From NCBI RefSeq assembly GCF_036898465.1, contig NZ_JARUMJ010000001.1, positions 8,370,001 through 8,434,000 on the forward strand: a stretch of DNA of 64,000 bases. Direction: 5' to 3'. The stretch's first letter is position 1. The number at the start of each line of letters is the position of its first letter. A program made the translations under genes and the position numbers. This document shows positions 11,205-19,474 of the stretch, piece by piece. The notes under the pieces are model-generated. The model had not been told where the DNA came from. It was given only the letters and a program-made list of their open reading frames with translations, and searched no databases. The stretch comes from Streptomyces sp. B21-105 (GTDB lineage: Bacteria > Actinomycetota > Actinomycetes > Streptomycetales > Streptomycetaceae).

Positions 11205-11285
11205 CCCCGGTGCCCCCGGTGCCCCCGGTGCCCCCGGTGATCCCGGTGCCCCCGGTGCCCCCGGTGATCCCCGGTGATCCCCGGC
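11205..11285. repeat. 9-bp tandem repeat (CCCCGGTGC-type)
   Basis: About nine copies of a 9-bp unit, some degenerated to CCCGGTGAT, fill the gap between the monooxygenase start and the stop of the CobW-family gene. This is a short, polymorphism-prone tract, probably formed by slippage. Confidence 0.85.
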
Positions 11286-11290
11286 GTCCT

Positions 11291-12451
11291 CTACCCCGCA
11301 GTGTGCTCGTGCTCGCAGACGTCGTCGAGGCCGGGTGCGTCCCAGGCGGGGAACGGGTCGTCGGCCGGTATGCCCTCGCCGTCGGCAAGCAGACACCGGG
11401 CGAGGGCGGCCCGCAGCGCGTGGGCGTCCAGGTCGGTGCCGATGAACACCAGCTCCTGCGCGTGGGGCGCGTCGGCGTCCCGCGCGGCGGACGGCTCGAA
11501 CCGGGCCACCGCGCCGGCCTGGGACCACAGTCCCGTCACCCGCGGGCGGCTCGCCAGCGTGAAGAACCCCTTGGAGCGCAGGACGCGCCCGTACCGCCCG
11601 CTGTCCAGTCCCTCGGTGACGAAGGTCCACAACCGCCCCTGATGGAAGGGGAGTCCGGAGCGGAACACGGTAGAGGAGATGCCGTACTCCTCGGTCTCCG
11701 GCACATGGTCGCCGTTGAGCTCGCGCACCCAGCCCGGCGCCTGCTGGGCCCGCTCCAGGTCGAACAGACCGGTGCCCAGCACCTCGTTCAGATCCACCCG
11801 GCCGTGCACGGCGGGCACGATGCGCGCGAGGGGGTTGAGCCGGGCGAGCGCGGCCCTCAGGCGGCCGGCCGCCTCCTCGTCCACCAGGTCGAGTTTGTTG
11901 AGCACGATGACGTCCGCGAACTCGACCTGGTCGACGAGCAGATCGCTGACCGTGCGCTCGTCGTCCTCGTACGGGGCGAGGCCGCGTTCGTCGAGGTCGT
12001 CACCGCTCGCCAGCTCGGTCAGGAAGTTCGCCGCGTCGACGACCGTGACCATGGTGTCCAGGCGGGCCACGTCCGCCAGGGTCGCGCCGTCGTCGCGCGC
12101 GAAGGCGAAGGTGGCGGCGACCGGCATCGGTTCGGAGATGCCGCTCGACTCGATGAGCAGATGGTCGAAGCGGCCCTCGCGGGCCAGCCGGTCGACCTCC
12201 TCGAGCAGGTCGTCGCGCAGGGTGCAGCAGATGCACCCGTTGGTGAGCTCCACCAGCCGTTCCTCGGTCCGCGACAGCGCCGCCGCACCGCCGCGGACCA
12301 GGGCCGCGTCGATGTTGACCTCGCTCATGTCGTTGACGACGACGGCGACCCGCAGCCCGGCGCGGCCCGCCAGGACGTGGTTGAGCAGCGTCGTCTTGCC
12401 GGCCCCGAGGAACCCGGACAGGACGGTGACGGGCAGCGTGCGGTCGTGCAT
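11291..12451 (-). CDS. CobW/ZNG1-family GTP-dependent metal chaperone
   Basis: A 386-residue G3E GTPase (COG0523). The P-loop is GFLGAGKTT at about residues 13-21, the metal-binding CxCC motif is [10 protein letters not shown] near residue 74, and the guanine-specificity motif is NKLD near 202. The C-terminal CobW_C domain ends in a His-rich tail (CEHEHTAG). Members of this family deliver zinc to client enzymes during zinc shortage. The adjacent upstream gene encodes a cysteine-free L32 paralogue, a classic zinc-sparing protein, and the two are probably one operon, which supports a zinc rather than a cobalamin role despite the family name. Confidence 0.88.
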   Translation of the reverse strand: MHDRTLPVTVLSGFLGAGKTTLLNHVLAGRAGLRVAVVVNDMSEVNIDAALVRGGAAALSRTEERLVELTNGCICCTLRDDLLEEVDRLAREGRFDHLLIESSGISEPMPVAATFAFARDDGATLADVARLDTMVTVVDAANFLTELASGDDLDERGLAPYEDDERTVSDLLVDQVEFADVIVLNKLDLVDEEAAGRLRAALARLNPLARIVPAVHGRVDLNEVLGTGLFDLERAQQAPGWVRELNGDHVPETEEYGISSTVFRSGLPFHQGRLWTFVTEGLDSGRYGRVLRSKGFFTLASRPRVTGLWSQAGAVARFEPSAARDADAPHAQELVFIGTDLDAHALRAALARCLLADGEGIPADDPFPAWDAPGLDDVCEHEHTAG

Positions 12452-12458
12452 GCGGCCC

Positions 12459-12629
12459 TCAGCCCTCGGGGTGCAGCAGGCCGCGCTCGTACGCCTTCAG
12501 CAGGCGCTGGGGCACGAGGTGACGCACGCCGTCGACGGTGACCGGCACCAGCCGCGGTGCGGTCGCCTTCCACTGGGCGCGGCGGTGACGGGTGTTGCTG
12601 CGGGACGTCTTCCGTTTGGGAACGGCCAT
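12459..12629 (-). CDS. rpmF: 50S ribosomal protein L32, zinc-independent (C-) form
   Basis: A 56-residue L32 protein starting [20 protein letters not shown], the hallmark of the family. The usual zinc-ribbon cysteines of C+ L32 proteins are absent; there is no cysteine at all. Such C- paralogues replace the zinc-containing form under zinc limitation and are generally under Zur control. An AGGAGG ribosome binding site precedes the ATG. It lies 7 bp upstream of the CobW-family gene on the same strand. A dyad overlapping its promoter is described separately. Confidence 0.92.
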   Translation of the reverse strand: MAVPKRKTSRSNTRHRRAQWKATAPRLVPVTVDGVRHLVPQRLLKAYERGLLHPEG

Positions 12630-12668
12630 GGGAACCTCCTCGGTCGGCTCGCGGTGAGCTCCGAGGAC

Positions 12669-12695
12669 GCTATATGAAAATGGATCCCATTAGCA
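12669..12695 (-). promoter_or_regulatory. rpmF promoter with Zur-like dyad operator
   Basis: Read on the minus strand, TATAGC (12674-12669) is a good -10 box about 40 nt before the rpmF ATG. Directly upstream, at 12675-12695, is a dyad with arms TGAAAATG and CATTAGCA (6 of 8 bases symmetrical, 5-bp centre), notably AT-rich for this genome. Its placement over the spacer suits a repressor. Zur is inferred from the gene content and the TGAAAATG half-site, not proven. Confidence 0.5.
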
Positions 12696-12745
12696 ATTGG
12701 CTGCCGAAGGATGCCCGGTGGCGGCGTCTGGCTAGGGTGGGCGGC

Positions 12746-13237
12746 GTGACCGACAGCAGCAGGCGGCCCCTCGCCGTGTTCGACCTGGACAACACTCTCG
12801 CCGACACGGCCCACCGGCAGCGGTTCCTGGAGCGCAGGCCGCGCGACTGGGACGCGTTCTTCGCGGCCGCGCCGGACGATCCGCCGATCGCCGAGGGCGT
12901 CGCGCTGGCGCTGTCGAGCGCCGAGGAGTGCGAGGTCGTCTACCTCACCGGCCGGCCCGAGCGCTGCCGGCGCGACACGCTGGAGTGGCTCGCCGCGCAG
13001 GGGCTGCCGCAGGGGCGGGTGCACATGCGGCGCGACGGCGACCGCCGGCCGGCCCGGCTCACCAAGCTGGAGATCCTGCGCCGGCTCGCCCGTGACCGGA
13101 CCGTGCGCGTCCTGGTCGACGACGACGAACTGGTCTGCGCCGACGCAGAGCGGGCCGGGTTCACCGTCGTGCGGGCGCGCTGGGCCGCCCCTTCGGGGGA
13201 GCTGAAGCAGGCACAGGAGGGTGAAGGCCGTACCTGA
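12746..13237 (+). CDS. HAD-like phosphatase (polynucleotide kinase 3'-phosphatase type)
   Basis: A 163-residue HAD-superfamily protein. Motif I is FDLDNTLADT at residues 12-21 (two aspartates, the first being the nucleophile), motif II is YLTGRPERCR near residue 70, and a basic lysine region and an acidic VLVDDDELVCADAE motif follow. Short proteins with this pattern resemble the phosphatase domain of T4 polynucleotide kinase. The substrate is unknown. GTG at 12746 is favoured because TAGGGT at 12733-12738 makes a -10 box 7 nt upstream, implying a leaderless transcript. The gene is divergent from rpmF. Confidence 0.75.
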   Translation: MTDSSRRPLAVFDLDNTLADTAHRQRFLERRPRDWDAFFAAAPDDPPIAEGVALALSSAEECEVVYLTGRPERCRRDTLEWLAAQGLPQGRVHMRRDGDRRPARLTKLEILRRLARDRTVRVLVDDDELVCADAERAGFTVVRARWAAPSGELKQAQEGEGRT

Positions 13238-13270
13238 GCGGTTCTGGGCTGCCGGGCCGTGCCGGGCGGC

Positions 13271-13486
13271 TCAGTCCGACTCGTCCAGGCGGAAGCCGAC
13301 CTTCAGGCCCACCTGCCAGTGTGCGATGTCGCCGTCCTCGATCTGGCCGCGCACCTGGGTCACCTCGAACCAGTCCAGGTTGCGCAGCGTCTGTGAGGCG
13401 CGGGCGAGCCCGTTGCGGACGGCCTGGTCGACGCCGTCCGGCGACGTGCCGACGATCTCCGTGACCCGGTAGGTGTGGTTCGACAT
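13271..13486 (-). CDS. Dodecin (flavin-binding storage protein)
   Basis: A 71-residue protein matching dodecin: MSNHTYRVTEIVGTSPDGVD at the N-terminus, a single helix (AVRNGLARASQTLRNLDWFE) and a C-terminal strand segment IAHWQVGLKVGFRLDE. Dodecins form hollow dodecamers that bind and buffer free flavins. The tryptophan that stacks on the isoalloxazine ring is present in NLDWFEV. A GAGGAG ribosome binding site precedes the ATG. It is convergent with the HAD gene, 33 bp apart. Confidence 0.9.
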   Translation of the reverse strand: MSNHTYRVTEIVGTSPDGVDQAVRNGLARASQTLRNLDWFEVTQVRGQIEDGDIAHWQVGLKVGFRLDESD

Positions 13487-13760
13487 CGGGGCTGCTCCTC
13501 TCGACCGTGACGGCGTCGTCACGTATGTCACGCGTCACTCCACCGTGCCCCAAGCTGCGGCGGAGCGCGAGACGTCGGAGCGGACGGGCCGGTTCCGGGC
13601 GCCCCCGTGCGGGTCCCCGACCCCTCGCACGGGTCCGTACGGCCATGGCGGCGGGGGCGGCGCAGCCCGCGCGACCCCCGCCCCGGCCCGCCCGACCGGG
13701 CCGCCGTCACGCCCCAGGCCCGTGCTCAGGCGCGTCCGGCCCGTGCTCGGCGCGCCGTGC

Positions 13761-14723
13761 TCAGCGCGCCGTGCTCGCCGACAGTGCGAAGCGCCCGGCG
13801 CGGTCCGTCCACCAGTCGGTCGTCTCCAGTCCGGCGGCGGCCAGCTCGGCCCGCACCCCCTCCTGCCGGAACTTCGCCGACACCTCGGTGCGCAGCTCCT
13901 CGCCGGCCGCGAAGTCGACCGCCAGATCCAGCGCGGGCACCTTCACGGTCTGCGCCGTACGGGAGCGCAGCCGCATCTCGATCCACTCGTTGCGCGCGTC
14001 CCACAGGGCGACGTGATCGAAGGCGTCCTCGTCGAAGTCCGCGCCCAGCTCACGGTTGACGACGGCCAGGACGTTCTTGTCGAACGCGGCCGTCACCCCG
14101 GCCGCGTCGTCGTAGGCCGCCACCAGCACCCGCTCGTCCTTGACGAGGTCGGTCCCCAGCAGCAGTGAGTCACCCGGCGCGAGCAGGGCGCGCACCGAGG
14201 CGAGGAACGCCGCCCGCTCGGCCGGCAGCAGGTTGCCGATCGTGCCGCCGAGGAAGGCGACCAGTCGCGGGCCCGGGGTGTCGGGCAGCGTCAACCGCGC
14301 GGTGAAGTCGGCGATCAGGGCGTGCACGGTCAGCGCGGGCCGCTCGGCGATCAGGGCCTGCCCGGCCTGGGTGAGCGCGCTCTCGCTGACGTCGACGGGC
14401 ACATAGGTGTCCAGGTCCGTCAGCGCGTCGAGCAGATAGCGGGTCTTCTCCGAGGATCCCGAGCCCAGTTCGACGAGGGTGCGGGCGCCGGTCACCGCGG
14501 CGATCTCGGCGGCGCGGTCGGCGAGGATCTCCCGCTCGGCGCGTGTCGGGTAGTACTCGGGCAGTTCGGTGATGCGCTCGAACAGCTCGCTGCCGTGGGC
14601 GTCGTAGAACCACTTCGGGGGCAGCCACTTGGGGGTCGCGGTGAGGCCGCGCCGGACGTCGGCGCGCAGTGCGGCGTCGGTGGCGTCCTCGGGGAGGGTG
14701 CGGATGATGTGGAACGGACTCAC
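13761..14723 (-). CDS. egtD: L-histidine N(alpha)-methyltransferase EgtD
   Basis: A 320-residue SAM-dependent enzyme that trimethylates histidine to hercynine, the first step of ergothioneine synthesis. Family hallmarks are PKWLPPKWFYDAHGSELFE (about residues 31-49), LPEYYPTRAEREIL, the SAM motif VELGSGSSEKTR near 87, and FLGGTIGNL near 160. The conserved substrate-binding Tyr and Asn regions are present. It is the last gene of egtABCD and starts with a GTG that overlaps the egtC stop. Confidence 0.94.
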   Translation of the reverse strand: MSPFHIIRTLPEDATDAALRADVRRGLTATPKWLPPKWFYDAHGSELFERITELPEYYPTRAEREILADRAAEIAAVTGARTLVELGSGSSEKTRYLLDALTDLDTYVPVDVSESALTQAGQALIAERPALTVHALIADFTARLTLPDTPGPRLVAFLGGTIGNLLPAERAAFLASVRALLAPGDSLLLGTDLVKDERVLVAAYDDAAGVTAAFDKNVLAVVNRELGADFDEDAFDHVALWDARNEWIEMRLRSRTAQTVKVPALDLAVDFAAGEELRTEVSAKFRQEGVRAELAAAGLETTDWWTDRAGRFALSASTAR

Positions 14724-15514
14724 GTACCGGTCTCCTTGCGTGGTGCGGATGCCGTGTCCTCGCTCGGGTCCTTGAGGGGGGTGAGCAGGACGTCGGCGCG
14801 GCTCGCCACGAGCAGGGTCCGGTCCGGGACCTCCTGCCAGCGGGGATCGTCGTCGTACGGTTCGGAGGCCACGACCACCGTGCCCCCGCCGGGTTCGGTC
14901 AGGTACCAGAGGGTGTCGCCCCACGCGGTCGCGGTCACGGTCGCCCCGTCGGTGAGGAGCAGGTTGAGCCGGGAGCCGGGAGCCGCGGCGGCGACCTCGA
15001 GGACCGTGTCGGTCAGCGCCTGGCCCGCCGGGTCCCCGGCGCGCAGCCGGGCGAGGACCAGCGCCCAAACGAACGCGGAGTCGTTGCGGGCCTCCACGGA
15101 CAGCAGGTCGGCGGCGGGCAGGGTGCGCGCCAGCGGCGCCGACGAGAGCGGCCAGCCGGCGACCGCCCCGTTGTGGCTGAACAGCCAGGCGTCCGCCGCG
15201 TACGGGGCCGCCGCGGCCTCCGCGTCGGCGCCGGCCAGGGTGGCGTCCCGGACGGCGGCCAGCACGGCCCGGCTGCGCACGACGCGGGCGAGGTCGGCGA
15301 AGGACAGGTCCGCCCAGATGGGCCCGGCCCGGCGGTAGCGGGCCGGCGCCGGGTCGCCCTCGGCGTACCAGCCCACCCCGAAGCCGTCGGCGTTGACGGT
15401 GCCGTGGCGCTGCCGCCGCGGCGCCCACGACTGGCGGTACAGCGCGTGCGGGGGTTCGACCAGGAGCCTGCCGAGCGCCATCTCGGGCCCCAGGTAGGCG
15501 AGGTGACGGCACAT
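14720..15514 (-). CDS. egtC: Ergothioneine biosynthesis glutamine amidotransferase EgtC
   Basis: A 264-residue class II glutamine amidotransferase-like hydrolase. Cys2 (MCRHLAYLGP) is the N-terminal nucleophile after removal of Met. NADGFGVGWY near residue 41 and SHNGAVAGW near 127 are further active-site motifs. EgtC removes glutamate from the gamma-glutamyl hercynylcysteine sulfoxide made by EgtB. Its start overlaps the egtB stop by one base (TGATG) and its end overlaps egtD. Confidence 0.93.
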   Translation of the reverse strand: MCRHLAYLGPEMALGRLLVEPPHALYRQSWAPRRQRHGTVNADGFGVGWYAEGDPAPARYRRAGPIWADLSFADLARVVRSRAVLAAVRDATLAGADAEAAAAPYAADAWLFSHNGAVAGWPLSSAPLARTLPAADLLSVEARNDSAFVWALVLARLRAGDPAGQALTDTVLEVAAAAPGSRLNLLLTDGATVTATAWGDTLWYLTEPGGGTVVVASEPYDDDPRWQEVPDRTLLVASRADVLLTPLKDPSEDTASAPRKETGT

Positions 15515-16923
15515 CAGAGAGCCGCCGAGCGCGCGGTGCGGAACCCGGAGAAGATCTGCCGCCGGATCGGGTAGTCCCAGTTGCGGAAGGTGCCCCGGCA
15601 GGCGACCGGGTCCACCGCGAACGAACCGCCGCGCAGCACCTTGTGCTCGGGCCCGAAGAACACCTCCGAGTACTCCTTGTACGGGAACGCCCGGAACCCC
15701 GGGTAGGGAAGGAAGTCGCTGGACGTCCACTCCCAGACGTCGCCGATCAACTGCCGTACGCCGAGCGGGGAGGCGCCGGCCGGGTAGCTGCCCGCCGGGG
15801 CCGGACGCAGATGGCGCTGGCCCAGGTTGGCGTGTTCCGGCGCGGGGTCGGCGTCGCCCCACGGGTAGCGCATCGAGCCGCCGGTCGCGGGGTCGAAACG
15901 GGCCGCCTTCTCCCACTCGGTCTCGGTGGGCAGCCGGCGTCCGGCCCAGCGGGCGTAGGCGTCGGCCTCGTGCCAGCACACGTGCAGCACCGGCTCGTCG
16001 GGCGGCACGACCTCGGTGACGCCGAACCGGCGGCGCAGCCACTGGCCGTCGTCCCGGTGCCAGAACAGCGGCGCGTGGATGCCGTGCCCGCGGATGTGCG
16101 CCCAGCCTTCCCGCGTCCACCAGCGTTCCTCGTCGTACCCGCCGTCCTCGATGAACGCCTGGTAGGCCGCGTTCGTCACCGGGGTCGTGTCGATGTGGAA
16201 GGGCGCCACCTCACGCCGGTGGGCGGGGCGTTCGTTGTCGAGGGCCCAGGGCTCGCCGGACGTGCCCATGGTGAACGGGCCGCCGGGGACCAGCACTTCG
16301 GCCGGTCCGGTGAACAGCGGGACCGGTTCGGGGTCGGGAGCGGTCAGCACCGGCGGCCCCGTGCGGAGCTGATGGGTGATCAGCATCGTTTCGTCGTGCT
16401 GCTGTTCGTGCTGCGCGATCATCCCGAAGGCGAAGCCGGACTCCGTCAGCCGGGTGCCGTGGAAGTCGGCCGACTCCAGCAGGTCGGTGACCCGGCCGCG
16501 CACCTCGGCCGCGTACCGGCGGGCCTCGGCGGGCGGCAGCAGGGGCAGCGAGGGGCGTTCGGCGCGCGAGTGCTCGAAGGCGTCGTACAGGCCGTCGATC
16601 TCGGGGCGCATCGCCTCCCGGCCGGCCACCGCGCGCAGCAGCCACAGCTCCTCCTGGTTGCCGATGTGGGCGAGATCCCACACCAGCGGGGACATCAGCG
16701 GGGAGTGCTGGGCGGTGAGGTCGGGTTCCTCGACGCAGGTGGTGAGCAGCGTCGTGCGGGTGCGGGCCGTGATGAGCGAGGCGAGCGCGCGGGCGCGCAG
16801 CACCTCCGGGTCCGGGGCGTCCCCGTGCGCGGCGGGGACGGGCTCCGCGGCGGATGCGGGCTCCGCGGCGGGTACGGGCTCCGCGGGGGATGCGGGCTGC
16901 GCGTCCAGGGCGGGCTCGGTCAT
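15514..16923 (-). CDS. egtB: Ergothioneine sulfoxide synthase EgtB
   Basis: A 469-residue non-haem iron enzyme that joins gamma-glutamylcysteine to hercynine with O2. After an unusual low-complexity N-terminus of alternating PAEP/SAAEP repeats (residues 8-36), a DinB-like domain carries DLAHIGNQEE and the iron-binding HEQQHDET (HxxxH) near residue 165. The C-terminal formylglycine-generating-enzyme fold contains GGPFTMG, WEWTSSDF and GGSFAVDP. It overlaps egtA by 4 bp and egtC by 1 bp. The N-terminal repeat is probably dispensable; an internal start is possible but none has a better ribosome binding site. Confidence 0.93.
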   Translation of the reverse strand: MTEPALDAQPASPAEPVPAAEPASAAEPVPAAHGDAPDPEVLRARALASLITARTRTTLLTTCVEEPDLTAQHSPLMSPLVWDLAHIGNQEELWLLRAVAGREAMRPEIDGLYDAFEHSRAERPSLPLLPPAEARRYAAEVRGRVTDLLESADFHGTRLTESGFAFGMIAQHEQQHDETMLITHQLRTGPPVLTAPDPEPVPLFTGPAEVLVPGGPFTMGTSGEPWALDNERPAHRREVAPFHIDTTPVTNAAYQAFIEDGGYDEERWWTREGWAHIRGHGIHAPLFWHRDDGQWLRRRFGVTEVVPPDEPVLHVCWHEADAYARWAGRRLPTETEWEKAARFDPATGGSMRYPWGDADPAPEHANLGQRHLRPAPAGSYPAGASPLGVRQLIGDVWEWTSSDFLPYPGFRAFPYKEYSEVFFGPEHKVLRGGSFAVDPVACRGTFRNWDYPIRRQIFSGFRTARSAAL

Positions 16924-18224
16924 GTGCGGAGGTCCTTCCCGTGCGCGCGGGTGTCCGTGCCGCGCAGGCGGTCGAGCTGGTCGTCGGCGGGGGTGCGCCC
17001 CTTCTGGACATAGCGGTCCCGGTAGCCCGTCACGGCCTCCAGCACGGCGTCGTCGGCGCCGAGACGGGGCAGGGCCCGCAGGGCCGCGGCGAAGCAGGCG
17101 ACCGCCGTCTCGTGCAGTTCGGGGTCGGTCAGCGCGTGCCGGGCCGCGTCGATCCACAGCGGATTGTGCGGAGCCGGCAGCGGGCGGGCCCGCTCGGCCA
17201 GCGGCTTGACCGCGCGGTAGGCGAACTCGGCGGCCTCCGGGTCCTCGAACAGGGCCGTCGTCACGGCGAGCGGCACGATCCAGCCGTCGTCGCCGGGCTG
17301 CGCGTCGATCATGCGCAGCTCCAGATGGCCGCGCGGTCTGACCGGCGGGAACAAGGTGGTGAGGTGGTAGTCGAGATCCTCCCGGGTCGGCTCACCCGTC
17401 CGGGTCCACTGCCGGAACGTGAGGCGGTCGGGCACCTCCCAGGCCCCGCCGGTACGCCGGACGCACATCACCGGCGCGTCCAGCACATGCCGGGCCCAGG
17501 CGGCGCGCGGATCGCCGTTCATGACCGGTCCGCCCGCGCGGCCGGCGCCGATCTCCATCCACAGCAGCTGCCGTGTGGAGCGCCAGCCGGTGGGGGCGCC
17601 GCCGAGCAGCGGGGAGTTGGCGAAGGCCGCCACCAGCACCGCGCCCAGCGTGTGCGACAGCCACCAGCGCCTGCCGTGCCCGAGCGGGCCCGGTTCCTCG
17701 TACCCGGCGTCCAGGCACACCTGCACGGAGGCCGAGGTGCACATCATGGCGCGGCCCGCCGGTCCCGTGCGGTCGAGGCAGGCCTCCATGGCGTCGTAGC
17801 GGGGCTCGTGCAGGAACCGGCGCGGTGTGTGCCAGGGGTCGGTGCCCATGCCGGCGAGTGCGAGTCCGTGTTCGCGCAGGGTCGCGCGGACTGCTGCGAG
17901 GTCGGCGGAGACGGTGTGCACGCACTCCATGAGGGAGGTGGCGGGCGGCGAGCTCAGCTCCAGCTGGCCGCCGGGTTCGACGGTGAGCGGCGAGCGCAGA
18001 GGCACGTCCCGCAGGGCGGCGTAGGCCGCTTCGAGCCGTTCGGGTGTGACGGGGAGCCGCGGCGCGCGCAGCTCGTGGACGAGCCATTCCACCTCGACCC
18101 CGACGGTGCGGGGCGGGCCGGTCTTGAAGCAGATTCCCCTGACCAGCGCCTCCACCTCGGCTTCGGTGAGGGCGGTGGGTGGCGGCTCTGCTCCGTTCGT
18201 ACAGTGGCTGACCGAGTCGGACAT
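16920..18224 (-). CDS. egtA: Glutamate-cysteine ligase EgtA
   Basis: A 434-residue ATP-dependent ligase that makes gamma-glutamylcysteine for EgtB. GCS2-family features include VGVEVEWLVHEL near residue 42, PGGQLELSSPP near 82, MMCTSASVQVCLDAGYE near 155, and the HLELRMIDAQPGDDG motif near 303. It is first in the operon. The ATG at 18224 is chosen over an in-frame ATG at 18251 because AGGAGG lies 8 nt upstream of it. Confidence 0.92.
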   Translation of the reverse strand: MSDSVSHCTNGAEPPPTALTEAEVEALVRGICFKTGPPRTVGVEVEWLVHELRAPRLPVTPERLEAAYAALRDVPLRSPLTVEPGGQLELSSPPATSLMECVHTVSADLAAVRATLREHGLALAGMGTDPWHTPRRFLHEPRYDAMEACLDRTGPAGRAMMCTSASVQVCLDAGYEEPGPLGHGRRWWLSHTLGAVLVAAFANSPLLGGAPTGWRSTRQLLWMEIGAGRAGGPVMNGDPRAAWARHVLDAPVMCVRRTGGAWEVPDRLTFRQWTRTGEPTREDLDYHLTTLFPPVRPRGHLELRMIDAQPGDDGWIVPLAVTTALFEDPEAAEFAYRAVKPLAERARPLPAPHNPLWIDAARHALTDPELHETAVACFAAALRALPRLGADDAVLEAVTGYRDRYVQKGRTPADDQLDRLRGTDTRAHGKDLRT

Positions 18225-18613
18225 GTCGGGATCCTCCTGAGATTCCACCATGCCACCGGTCCGGCCTCGGTGTGGCCGGACCGGTAGAGCTCGTTCCACC
18301 CAAGACCCTGGATCCGATTCGCACAAGGGTGCACAACGGCACTTTCAGGACCGTGAATCCTGGATCCCGTGGCGATTCTCCACCGGTTCGCCGCCGGTTT
18401 CCCTTCGCCTCAGAGCTGTTTCCCGGACGTTCCCGGAACATGCGTCACATGGTCCGGTCACCGGAAAATCATGTTGCACGTGGTGTCCAGGATCGCTCAC
18501 GATGCGTGCATGGGCACGACGGGGGACCCGAAGGAGGCGGGGGAGTCAGGGGAGTCGGGCGGGGTGCGAGCGACCGCGCGGCGCGCGGCCATGGGGTCCA
18601 CGGGGGTGGCGCC
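18225..18613. other. Intergenic region between egtA and the PARG gene
   Basis: This 389-bp divergent gap should hold promoters for egtA (minus) and the PARG gene (plus). I see two CCTGGATCC copies (about 18305 and 18357), a short GTTCC-C-GGAAC palindrome near 18430-18440, and less GC-rich sequence at 18460-18485. A short open frame starting at 18369 has no coding character. No confident promoter boxes were found. Confidence 0.4.
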
Positions 18614-19474
18614 ATGAGCGCGCGGCTGCGCGGTATCGCCCGGCAGACGGAGGAGATCGTCGCGGCCGGCCGCTACCGCGCGTCCGACGGACGCGAGGTG
18701 CGCCTCGCCGCGGCGATCGAGGCCGCCCGGGCGGGCACGCGGATGCTGGGCCCGGGGCCGGTCGACGGGCCGGGGTCCCCGCCCGCCGAAACGCGCGCGG
18801 GATCCCCGCCCGCCCGCACGCGCGTCGAGGTCACCGGCGAGAGCAGTCTGGAGGCCGCCCGCCGGCTGGCGGACGAGCCGGTCGCCGTCCTCGACTTCGC
18901 GTCCGCCCGCAACCCGGGCGGCGGCTACCTGAACGGCGCCCAGGCGCAGGAGGAGGCCCTGTGCCGGGCCTCCGCGCTGTACACCTGCCTGCTCGAGGCC
19001 CGGCAGTTCTACGACCACCACCGCGCCCACCGCGACCCGTTCTACACGGACCGCGTCATCCACTCACCGGCCGTGCCCGTGTTCCGGGACGACCGGGGCC
19101 GCCTGCTCGACGAGCCGTACGCCGTCGGCTTCCTGGCGGCCGCCGCGCCGAACGCGGGCGTGGTGCTGCGCACGGCGCCGCATCTGGCCGGCGAACTGCC
19201 GCGCGCCCTGTCCGTCCGCGCCGAACGGGTTCTGGAGACGGCCGCCGCGCACGGCTACCGCCGCCTGGTGCTGGGCGCGTGGGGCTGCGGGGTGTTCCGC
19301 GACGACCCCGCGCAGGTGGCGGGTGCCTTTCGGACCCTGCTGGCCCGCGGCGGGCGCTTCGAACACAGGTTCATGCACGTGGTCTTCGCGGTGCTGGACC
19401 GGACACCGGGCGGCGCGGTCCGCACCGCCTTCGAGGGCGCGTTCGGCCAAAAGGGTGCTCAGGTCCAGCCGTAG
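18614..19474 (+). CDS. Bacterial-type poly(ADP-ribose) glycohydrolase (TIGR02452, macrodomain)
   Basis: A 286-residue macrodomain-fold protein of the TIGR02452/DUF2263 family. The catalytic PARG signature GGG-x(7)-QEE is intact (GGG 102-104, QEE 112-114, within NPGGGYLNGAQAQEEA), and ASARNPGGG is the family's ADP-ribose loop. It should cleave ribose-ribose bonds in poly(ADP-ribose) or remove ADP-ribose from targets. Residues about 54-71 contain a duplicated GSPPA(E/R)TR unit in a region that is normally a surface loop. The coding end overlaps the convergent PemK-like gene by 16 bp. No ADP-ribosyltransferase is adjacent. Confidence 0.82.
   Translation: MSARLRGIARQTEEIVAAGRYRASDGREVRLAAAIEAARAGTRMLGPGPVDGPGSPPAETRAGSPPARTRVEVTGESSLEAARRLADEPVAVLDFASARNPGGGYLNGAQAQEEALCRASALYTCLLEARQFYDHHRAHRDPFYTDRVIHSPAVPVFRDDRGRLLDEPYAVGFLAAAAPNAGVVLRTAPHLAGELPRALSVRAERVLETAAAHGYRRLVLGAWGCGVFRDDPAQVAGAFRTLLARGGRFEHRFMHVVFAVLDRTPGGAVRTAFEGAFGQKGAQVQP

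Noticed and set aside
11205..11285. CRISPR array
   Set aside because: The 9-bp units are contiguous with no spacers of constant length.
11291..12451. CobW as a cobalamin biosynthesis gene
   Set aside because: It lies 9 kb from the cobalamin cluster and next to a zinc-free L32 gene; its CxCC motif fits a zinc chaperone.
18369..18617. 82-codon plus-strand open frame upstream of the PARG gene
   Set aside because: No ribosome binding site, no coding-like codon use, and the region looks like a divergent promoter gap.
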